Shown: positions 1-4,188 of the stretch, piece by piece
Layout of the letters: the number at the start of each line of letters is the position of its first letter
Position numbering within the stretch: position 1 is the stretch's first letter
Source: an uncultured Oscillospiraceae bacterium
GTDB taxonomy: Bacteria > Bacillota > Clostridia > Oscillospirales > Oscillospiraceae
NCBI GenBank assembly: GCA_934668295.1
Contig: CAKUND010000075.1
Location: 1 to 9,798 of the forward strand
Reading direction: 5' to 3'
DNA: 9,798 nt
Notes under the pieces: model-generated
Seen by the model: only the letters and a program-made list of their open reading frames with translations
What the model was told of the DNA's origin: nothing
Databases searched by the model: none
Program-made: the position numbers and the translations under genes

Positions 1-36
1 ACGCAGTTTCTTGACATCAGCAGCAGTAAATGCCAT
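1..36 (-). CDS. tsf: Elongation factor Ts, N-terminal fragment
   Basis: Only the first 12 codons are in the window; the gene runs off the left edge. The residues read MAFTAADVKKLR, the typical EF-Ts start (the UBA-like N-terminal helix that contacts EF-Tu). EF-Ts is the cytoplasmic nucleotide exchange factor that recycles EF-Tu-GDP. A full AGGAGG ribosome binding site lies at 45-50, 8 nt before the ATG. It follows rpsB by 69 bp in the same direction, the near-universal rpsB-tsf pairing, which supports the call despite the short fragment. Confidence 0.9.
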   Translation of the reverse strand, partial: MAFTAADVKKLR

Positions 37-67
37 TGTAAATTCCTCCTGTTTTTATCTTTTGAAA

Positions 68-91
68 AGCGCCCGTCGTGCGGCGGGCGCT
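68..91 (-). terminator. Attenuator-like hairpin between rpsB and tsf
   Basis: A perfect 8-bp GC-rich stem (68-75 with 84-91, 8-nt loop) lies 14 nt past the rpsB stop. On the transcribed strand it is followed by TTTTC. The U-run is short, so I read it as a partial terminator that lowers tsf expression relative to rpsB, or as an mRNA-stabilising hairpin, and not as a full stop. tsf has a strong RBS but no obvious promoter of its own in the 69-bp gap. Confidence 0.6.
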
Positions 92-105
92 ATAAATATT
101 ACGAA

Positions 106-837
106 TTATTCGGCAGCGGGAGCTTCCTCGGCTGCGGGAGCCTCGGTGTTTTCTTCGCCCTGACGGCCCTCGGTCACGGCATTGGCCATGGTGGCGGCGA
201 TCAGGCGGATGGCGCGGATCGCGTCATCGTTGCCGGGGATGACATAGTCGACCTCGTCCGGGTCGCAGTTGGTGTCGACGATGGCGACAATGGGAATGTG
301 CAGCTTGCGGGCTTCCGCGATGGCGTTGCGCTCCTTGCGCGGGTCAACGATGAACAGCGCGCCGGGCAGCTTCTTCATTTCCTTGACGCCGCCGAGATAC
401 TTCTCGAGCTTGGCGATCTCGCCCTGATGCTTGATGACTTCCTTCTTGGGAAGCATTGCGAACGTGCCGTCGGCTTCCATCTTCTTCAGCTGGGCCAGAC
501 GGTCGATACGGGTGCGCATGGTGCGGAAGTTCGTCAGCATGCCGCCGAGCCAGCGGGCGTTGACGTAGTACTGGCCGACACGCTCAGCTTCTTCCTTGAT
601 GGCGTCCTGCGCCTGCTTCTTGGTGCCGACGAACAGGATGGACTGGCCGTTTGCTGCCAGCTCGCGGACAAAGTTGTAAGCTTCTTCGAGCTTCTTGACC
701 GTCTTCTGCAGGTCAATGATGTAGATGCCGTTGCGCTCCGTGTAGATGTACGGGGCCATTTTCGGGTTCCAGCGACGGGTCTGATGACCGAAGTGGACGC
801 CAGCTTCGAGAAGCTGCTTCATGGATACGACTGCCAT
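106..837 (-). CDS. rpsB: 30S ribosomal protein S2
   Basis: Encodes 243 aa, the usual S2 length. It has the family's N-terminal run [20 protein letters not shown], then [16 protein letters not shown], and in the second half [20 protein letters not shown] and [13 protein letters not shown], all hallmark S2 segments. The acidic Ala/Glu-rich tail (EEAPAAE) is common in Firmicute S2. S2 binds 16S rRNA late in 30S assembly at the head/body junction near S1's position. The frame is open upstream for 59 more codons, but the start at 837 is fixed by AGGAGA at 845-850 and by where family homology begins; the upstream sequence is the mRNA leader. It is first gene of an rpsB-tsf operon with its own promoter at 961-989. 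Confidence 0.97.
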   Translation of the reverse strand: MAVVSMKQLLEAGVHFGHQTRRWNPKMAPYIYTERNGIYIIDLQKTVKKLEEAYNFVRELAANGQSILFVGTKKQAQDAIKEEAERVGQYYVNARWLGGMLTNFRTMRTRIDRLAQLKKMEADGTFAMLPKKEVIKHQGEIAKLEKYLGGVKEMKKLPGALFIVDPRKERNAIAEARKLHIPIVAIVDTNCDPDEVDYVIPGNDDAIRAIRLIAATMANAVTEGRQGEENTEAPAAEEAPAAE

Positions 838-954
838 TGTGTGTTCTCCTTTTGTTTTGACCTCCACAGGGCTGACCGCTTCCATCCCGAAGGACACAAG
901 AAAGCGCCACCGCCCGGTGTGTGGTGTAGTAATGTCGCTGCTTTCGCACAGCGC
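838..954 (-). promoter_or_regulatory. Structured 5' leader of rpsB
   Basis: From the start predicted by the -10 box (about 954) to the ATG the rpsB mRNA has a leader of roughly 117 nt. Three hairpins can be drawn. At the very 5' end (936-953) there is a CGCUG/CAGCG stem, with an alternative GAAA tetraloop form. A CACC-GGGC-GGUG stem lies at 908-919. A longer stem spans 877-906: 7 bp (one G-U), a one-sided 4-nt bulge, then 4 bp (one G-U) closed by a UUCG tetraloop. S2 autoregulation through the rpsB leader is known in gammaproteobacteria. Whether this leader acts the same way is inference. The leader also stays open in frame with rpsB but lacks an SD for an upstream start. Confidence 0.5.
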
Positions 955-960
955 CTTGAC

Positions 961-989
961 ATTATAGCGGAAAAGCGCTCCAAATGCAA
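961..989 (-). promoter_or_regulatory. Sigma-A promoter of rpsB-tsf
   Basis: On the minus strand there is a TTGCAT -35 box (984-989), a 17-nt spacer and a perfect TATAAT -10 box (961-966). Just upstream lies an A-rich stretch (994-1000 and again near 1015) resembling an UP element, as expected for a highly expressed ribosomal protein operon. The -35 hexamer sits inside a 14-bp palindrome (982-995). Confidence 0.85.
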
Positions 990-995
990 GCATTT
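982..995. repeat. Short palindrome over the rpsB -35 box
   Basis: AAATGC and GCATTT form perfect 6-bp arms around a 2-bp centre, covering the whole -35 hexamer of the rpsB promoter. This is the geometry of an operator, but it may only reflect the AT-rich promoter context. A nearby direct repeat of GCATTTTTT (990-998 and 1011-1019) adds to the pattern. Confidence 0.4.
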
Positions 996-1034
996 TTTCA
1001 CGAAACCCCTGCATTTTTTGCGCTTTTCATCGTT

Positions 1035-1313
1035 TCAGAACAGACTGCGCTTCTTGCGCGGCGTCCGCCACTCCGAAAGCGGCCCGTCGACCAGGATCAG
1101 GTCGTCTCCGATGCGCTTGATGCACAGCCACGGGATCACGTAGTCGTCCTCCCGGCCGAACAGCCCCAAAAACCGGCACGGCCCCGGCACGATCAGCGCC
1201 GTCACGCGCCCACAGCAGATATCGACCACCAGATCGTTCACATAGCCCAGCCGCGCCCCCTCGCACACATGGATCACTTCCTTGTCCCGCAGCTCCTGAA
1301 ACCGGTTCGTCAT
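1035..1313 (-). CDS. ylmC: YlmC/YmxH family sporulation protein (PRC-barrel)
   Basis: A 92-aa soluble protein with no signal peptide or membrane segment. The pattern FQELRDKEVIHVCEGARLGYVNDLVVD, followed by GRVTALIVPG, a glycine and DDYVIPW, is that of a PRC-barrel of the YlmC/YmxH group, whose members are 80-95 aa and restricted to spore-forming Firmicutes. The biochemical role is not known; PRC-barrels usually mediate binding to RNA or protein partners. It lies 45 bp behind sigG in the same direction, as ylmC lies downstream of sigG in Bacillus, so co-transcription is likely. A purine-rich SD (AAAGGGGG, 1322-1329) precedes the ATG. The basic C-terminal tail (TPRKKRSLF) is notable. No terminator is visible between its stop and the rpsB promoter 46 bp on, so read-through into rpsB is possible. 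Confidence 0.85.
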   Translation of the reverse strand: MTNRFQELRDKEVIHVCEGARLGYVNDLVVDICCGRVTALIVPGPCRFLGLFGREDDYVIPWLCIKRIGDDLILVDGPLSEWRTPRKKRSLF

Positions 1314-1358
1314 CGCACAAGCCCCCTTTGCAGGAAGTATATGCGGCTGGTCTCCGCG

Positions 1359-2138
1359 TTATGAGGGAAGAATCGCCTTGCGGATAGAGCGGATGGCGCT
1401 TTTTTCAAGGCGCGAGACCTGCGCCTGTGAGATGCCGATCTGACCCGCGACCTCCATCTGCGTCCGGCCAGCCTCAAAGCGCAGGGCCAGAATGCGCTTT
1501 TCGCGCTCGGACAGGTGGGAAATGGCCTCGCGCAGCGTGATCGATTCGATCCACTGCTCGTCGGTGTTCTTCCGGTCGCGCACCTGGTCCATGACCGTCA
1601 GCGCGTCGCCGCCCTCGGAATAGACCGGCTCATAGAGAGACACGGGCGCGGTGATGGCGTCGAGCGCGGCGGTGATCTGCGCGGCCGGCAGCTCGAGCGC
1701 AAGCGCGATCTCGTCGATCGACGGCTCGCGGCCGTTCTGATCGGTCAGCTGCTGCTTGCACTGCAGCACGCGGTAGGCGGTGTCGCGCAGCGACCGGCTG
1801 ACACGGATGGGGCTGTAATCGCGCAGGTAGCGCCGCAGCTCTCCGGCGATCATCGGCACGCCGTAGGTCGAAAAGCGGACATTTTTCGTCGTGTCAAAGT
1901 TGGCGATGGCCTTCAGAAGCCCGATGCAGCCGACCTGAAACAGATCGTCCGGATTTTCGCCCCGGCTCAGAAACCGCTGCACCACGGATAAAACCAGCTT
2001 GAGATTGCCCTCCACCAGCCGGCTGCGGGCATCCATATCCCCCTGCTGCGAGCGCTCGATCAGGCGCATCATTTCTGCGTTCGAGAGCGTCTGCAGCTTC
2101 GACGTGTTGACGCCGCAGATCTCGACCTTTCCCTGCAT
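1359..2138 (-). CDS. sigG: RNA polymerase sporulation sigma factor G
   Basis: Directs late transcription in the forespore (SASP genes, gpr and others) after engulfment. The 259-aa product begins MQGKVEICGVNTSKL, closely matching the diagnostic N-terminus of Bacillus SigG. Region 2 holds DDLFQVGCIGLLKAI (64-78) and VRFSTYGVPMIAGELRRYLRD (87-107); IRVSRSLRD (111-119) starts region 3; the region 4.2 helix-turn-helix is TQMEVAGQIGISQAQVSRLE (226-245). An ATG 15 nt upstream (2151-2153) is in frame, but it overlaps the SD (GGAGGT, 2146-2151) that serves the ATG at 2138, 7 nt away, and has no SD itself. I therefore use 2138, which also gives the family length (260 aa in B. subtilis). A sigma-F/G-type promoter lies at 2176-2204. 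Here the gene follows gpr, without the sigE neighbour seen in Bacillus. Residue 43 is Glu where B. subtilis SigG has Asn45. Confidence 0.96.
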   Translation of the reverse strand: MQGKVEICGVNTSKLQTLSNAEMMRLIERSQQGDMDARSRLVEGNLKLVLSVVQRFLSRGENPDDLFQVGCIGLLKAIANFDTTKNVRFSTYGVPMIAGELRRYLRDYSPIRVSRSLRDTAYRVLQCKQQLTDQNGREPSIDEIALALELPAAQITAALDAITAPVSLYEPVYSEGGDALTVMDQVRDRKNTDEQWIESITLREAISHLSEREKRILALRFEAGRTQMEVAGQIGISQAQVSRLEKSAIRSIRKAILPS

Positions 2139-2175
2139 GCCTGTTACCTCCATCTTCTGTTTCTGGATATATCGT

Positions 2176-2204
2176 CAGTATTTCCCGGCTCTCCCATTTG
2201 ATAC
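2176..2204 (-). promoter_or_regulatory. Candidate sigma-F/sigma-G promoter of sigG
   Basis: On the minus strand GGAAATACTG (2176-2185) matches the forespore -10 consensus GGNNANAHTR at every position. Fourteen nt upstream is GTATC (2200-2204), one mismatch from the -35 consensus GYWTA; the usual spacing is about 15. A start some 6-7 nt beyond the -10 leaves about 30 nt of leader and keeps the SD. In Bacillus sigG is transcribed by sigma-F and then by sigma-G itself, so the site is where biology predicts it. Confidence 0.6.
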
Positions 2205-2345
2205 AGAAAACTTCCGGGCAGATTCCGAACTTTTTCGCGGATTTTACTCCCGTACAGTTTACGATAATCCCCTCCGCCCCGTCTACGTAAAAAGCATTTT
2301 CCGGTTATGCGAAACCGCGTTTGGATAAAAAAAGTTCATAAAACG

Positions 2346-2430
2346 CGGGTGTTGACAACTCTGTTGACAGTGTGAAAAACTTTTGACTTCCAATCGTTTT
2401 TCCACATTTCCACATCGTTATCAACACCCG
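2346..2430. other. Cluster of DnaA-box-like sequences inside a 10-bp inverted repeat
   Basis: Two sites match the relaxed DnaA-box consensus TTWTNCACA fully: TTTTCCACA on the plus strand (2398-2406) and its complement form TGTGAAAAA, i.e. a minus-strand box (2371-2379). Two more plus-strand 9-mers have one mismatch: ATTTCCACA (2406-2414) and TTATCAACA (2418-2426). A TGTTGACA direct repeat (2350-2357, 2362-2369) adds weaker box-like sequence. The block is bracketed by a perfect 10-bp inverted repeat, CGGGTGTTGA (2346-2355) and TCAACACCCG (2421-2430). It resembles in texture the sequences flanking dnaA in clostridia. Function as a DnaA-binding site is inference. Confidence 0.5.
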
Positions 2431-2465
2431 TCTGTTTGCCGGGATTTGTTCCCGCGGGGACATAA

Positions 2466-2484
2466 TATAGTTTACATAACTATA
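2466..2484. repeat. AT-rich inverted repeat beside the DnaA-box-like cluster
   Basis: TATAGTT (2466-2472) and AACTATA (2478-2484) are perfect 7-bp arms around TACAT, 11 bp past the gpr stop codon on the minus strand. It lies in the most AT-rich part of the gap (2461-2490). It could be an operator, part of an unwinding-prone stretch next to the DnaA-box-like cluster, or chance. There is no T-run, so it is not an intrinsic terminator. Confidence 0.4.
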
Positions 2485-2494
2485 ATTCGACCTT

Positions 2495-3358
2495 TTACGA
2501 CAAAAAAGCAGGAATTTCGCCCAGCGTCAGCCCGCGGTGCAGCGCCAGATCACAGCCGTAGCCGATAAGCCTGCCCATCTCGCGCACCCGCGCGTCCACA
2601 TCCTGCATCGTGACCAGCACGCCCTGCGGCACGTCGAGCTCCAGCTCCGCCTGGCGGAACAGGCCGATCGCGTCCACGACCGTCGGGACGCCAACGGCGA
2701 TGACCGGAACGCCCAGCGTCCGCCGGGAAAATTCCTGCCGGCTGTTTCCCACACCGGAGCCCGGCACGATGCCGCTGTCCGAGAGCTGGACCGTGCGGAA
2801 CAGCCGCCCCGGCTCTGCCGCGGCCAGCGCGTCGATCACGATCACAACATCCGGCTGCGCGGTCTGCATGGCGCATTTCACAAGCTCGAGACTTTCAATG
2901 CCTGTCTGGCCCAGTACGCCCGGCTGGCAGGCCGCGACGCGCATGAGGCCCGGCAGCGCCTCGTCCTGCCCGGATCGCAGATGGCGCGTGACGATCAGGT
3001 TTTTCACGGCCTCGGGGCCGATGGCGTCGGGCGTGATATCCCGGTTGCCCAGCCCGACGACAAGCGCCTGCCGGCACGGCCCCAGCAGCTCACGCAGCGC
3101 CCGGGCCACGGTGCGCACGGCGCCCGAAAAGCTGCCCGGCTCGCGGCGCGAGAGCGCCTCGAGCTCCGCTGTGATATACGTTCCGCGTGGCTTGCCGAGC
3201 GCCCGTTCGCCCTCCGCGCTCGTAATTTTTACGACCGTCATGCGCACGCCGTGCCGCTCCTGCTCGCGCGCGGCGACGCCGGAAAGCTGCGTCTGCTCCT
3301 GCGCGGAGCGCTCATACAGCGCCTTGGCCTCCATCGCCAGATCCGTTCTTGGCTGCAT
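2495..3358 (-). CDS. gpr: Germination protease GPR (spore SASP endopeptidase)
   Basis: Degrades the small acid-soluble proteins that coat spore DNA once germination starts; made in the forespore as a zymogen (peptidase family A25). The 287-aa product shows RTDLAME (4-10), the autoprocessing site type, then VVGLGNRDITPDAIGPEAVKN (100-120), QPGVLGQTGIES (145-156), VIDALAAAEPG (175-184) and SDSGIVPGSGVGNSRQE (193-209). D111 and D176 are the likely equivalents of the two essential Asp residues of Bacillus GPR. The start is firm: a TAG stop (3374-3376) lies in frame upstream, and a purine SD (GGGGGGTGA, 3363-3371) precedes the ATG. It is about 80 residues shorter than B. subtilis GPR (368 aa), mainly from a missing segment after VVDA (228-230), and its prosegment would be about 6 residues against 15-16. 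It diverges from rpsT, as in Bacillus. Confidence 0.95.
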   Translation of the reverse strand: MQPRTDLAMEAKALYERSAQEQTQLSGVAAREQERHGVRMTVVKITSAEGERALGKPRGTYITAELEALSRREPGSFSGAVRTVARALRELLGPCRQALVVGLGNRDITPDAIGPEAVKNLIVTRHLRSGQDEALPGLMRVAACQPGVLGQTGIESLELVKCAMQTAQPDVVIVIDALAAAEPGRLFRTVQLSDSGIVPGSGVGNSRQEFSRRTLGVPVIAVGVPTVVDAIGLFRQAELELDVPQGVLVTMQDVDARVREMGRLIGYGCDLALHRGLTLGEIPAFLS

Positions 3359-3374
3359 AGACTCACCCCCCGGC

Positions 3375-3403
3375 TAGTTTTTCCCGGAAAACGCCGGTTA
3401 TGT
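3375..3403 (-). promoter_or_regulatory. Candidate forespore (sigma-F/G) promoter of gpr
   Basis: On the minus strand GGAAAAACTA (3375-3384) fits GGNNANAHTR at every position; 14 nt upstream is ACATA (3399-3403), one mismatch from GYWTA. The spacing is the same as in the sigG candidate. The weakness is position: transcription would start near 3368, inside the SD, leaving a leader of only about 10 nt. Either the mRNA is almost leaderless or the real promoter is elsewhere. Confidence 0.4.
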
Positions 3404-3436
3404 GAAAAAATTTTTTAAAAATCTCCGAAAAAAAGA

Positions 3437-3465
3437 TTGATTTTATCGGACTGTGCCGCTATAAT
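3437..3465 (+). promoter_or_regulatory. Sigma-A promoter of rpsT
   Basis: TTGATT (3437-3442), a 17-nt spacer, and a perfect TATAAT (3460-3465). Upstream A/T tracts (3405-3434) resemble an UP element and fill the space shared with the divergent gpr promoter. The start would fall near 3472, giving a leader of about 50 nt with a weak GAAAC/GTTTC hairpin (3478-3494). Confidence 0.85.
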
Positions 3466-3524
3466 GTATTTCTGCATGAAACGGTATCTGTTTCTATATT
3501 CACGCTATTGGAGGAGGTGTAGTT

Positions 3525-3788
3525 ATGCCCAACATTAAGTCTGCAAAGAAAAGAGTTCTGATTGCCAAGGTCAACAGCGAGCGCAACAAGGCTGACAAGT
3601 CTGCCCTGAAGACCACCCTGAAGAAGTTTGAAGCTGCTGTCACGGAAGGCAATCGTGAGCAGGCCGATAGCGCTTACCAGGCTGCGGTTCAGTCCATCGA
3701 CAAGGCTGCCGGCAAGGGTATTCTTCATAAGAATGCTGCCGCCCGCAAGAAGAGCCAGATCACACTGAAGATGAACAAGCTGGCCTGA
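3525..3788 (+). CDS. rpsT: 30S ribosomal protein S20
   Basis: An 87-aa, Lys/Ala-rich, all-helical protein with the S20 signature: MPNIKSAKKRV at the start and AAGKGILHKNAAARKKSQIT near the end (residues 60-79). S20 is a primary 16S rRNA binder that stabilises the bottom of the 30S body. A very strong SD, GGAGGAGGTG (3510-3519), lies 5 nt before the ATG. It is a single-gene unit with its own promoter and terminator. Divergence from gpr is a conserved arrangement in Bacillus. Codon choice differs from the neighbours (many AAG, GCT and GTT), as expected for a highly expressed gene. Confidence 0.97.
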   Translation: MPNIKSAKKRVLIAKVNSERNKADKSALKTTLKKFEAAVTEGNREQADSAYQAAVQSIDKAAGKGILHKNAAARKKSQITLKMNKLA

Positions 3789-3799
3789 TGCCGAATGCT

Positions 3800-3846
3800 G
3801 CGAAATAAATGCCCCTCGGGAGTTTCTCTTCGGGGGGATTTTTCGC
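3800..3846 (+). terminator. Intrinsic terminator of rpsT
   Basis: The core stem pairs 3812-3822 with 3826-3837 (11 bp with two G-U pairs and one bulged U, UUU loop) and is followed by ATTTTT (3838-3843). Outer sequences GCGAAA (3800-3805) and TTTCGC (3841-3846) can extend it. The A-rich left flank means the minus strand also shows a T-run, but no minus-strand gene ends here. Confidence 0.85.
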
Positions 3847-3866
3847 GCACTTTTTTAGGTGTCGTC

Positions 3867-3896
3867 TTGCGGAAGACCGCGGAAATACTATATAAT
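3867..3896 (+). promoter_or_regulatory. Candidate recG promoter with palindrome over the -10 box
   Basis: TTGCGG (3867-3872), an 18-nt spacer and TATAAT (3891-3896). The -10 is perfect, the -35 matches only TTG. A perfect 7-bp inverted repeat, ATACTAT (3885-3891) and ATAGTAT (3895-3901), is centred on the -10 box. If used, it gives recG a 5' UTR of about 285 nt that includes the whole repeat element at 3917-4155. Confidence 0.55.
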
Positions 3897-3916
3897 AGTA
3901 TATACTGATGCGAGAG

Positions 3917-4155
3917 CTCTTGTAGGGGCCGATGCCCACATCGGCCCGCGCAGGATGCACTGTTTTTACGGTGATCTTCGGCGAATTCGTAACATTTTTT
4001 GGGCCGACAGAGTCGTCGGCCCCTACAGCAAGCCTCCACTCTCCCTGTAGGGGCGGACGACTCTGTCCGCCCGCAGGATGCACCGTTTTTACGGAACTTT
4101 TCGGCGAATTCGCAGCTTCCCAACGGGACGATGTGGGCATCGGCCCCTACAAGAG
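3917..4155. repeat. Nested inverted/direct repeat, MITE-like intergenic element
   Basis: The outer ends (3917-3943 and 4129-4155) are perfect 27-bp inverted repeats, 31 of 32 bp if extended by 5. Inside are two subunits, 3921-4027 (107 bp) and 4046-4151 (106 bp), each beginning TGTAGGGGC and ending GCCCCTACA and separated by 18 bp. All four arms fold into their own hairpins (for example 3926-3934 with 3939-3947). Between the arms lies a 41-bp segment in direct orientation (3949-3989 and 4072-4112, 36 of 41 identical) containing CGAATTCG. No coding capacity is evident. It looks like a small non-autonomous mobile element or a structured intergenic repeat family; copies elsewhere in the genome cannot be seen from here. 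No clear target-site duplication is visible. Confidence 0.8.
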
Positions 4156-4188
4156 ATGCAGCGATATATCGGTAAGGAGCGTGAAATT

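Larger units (their letters stand above)
2139..2494. other. gpr-sigG intergenic region (356 bp)
   Basis: No gene is supported here; small open frames on the plus strand have no SD and no recognisable protein. Going from sigG outward, it contains the forespore promoter candidate (2176-2204), a CATAACCGG motif (2301-2309) also found upstream of gpr, a DnaA-box-like cluster (2346-2430), a small GC hairpin (2440-2454, CGGGA/TCCCG) without a T-run, and an AT-rich inverted repeat (2466-2484). I see no convincing intrinsic terminator after gpr, so gpr transcripts may continue toward sigG. Confidence 0.7.

Noticed and set aside
838..1014. 59-codon N-terminal extension of rpsB
   Set aside because: It runs through the rpsB promoter and leader and lacks an SD. 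S2 homology begins exactly at the ATG at 837.
2350..2369. Two TTGACA hexamers as sigma-A -35 boxes on the plus strand
   Set aside because: No -10-like sequence lies 16-18 nt downstream of either, and no plus-strand gene follows. They fit better as part of the TGTTGACA repeat in the DnaA-box-like cluster.
2440..2460. GC-rich hairpin as the gpr terminator
   Set aside because: The stem is 5 bp and no T-run follows on the minus strand, so it does not meet intrinsic terminator criteria.
3917..4155. CRISPR array
   Set aside because: There are only two core copies, the repeat units exceed 100 bp with inverted arms, and no cas genes are in the window.
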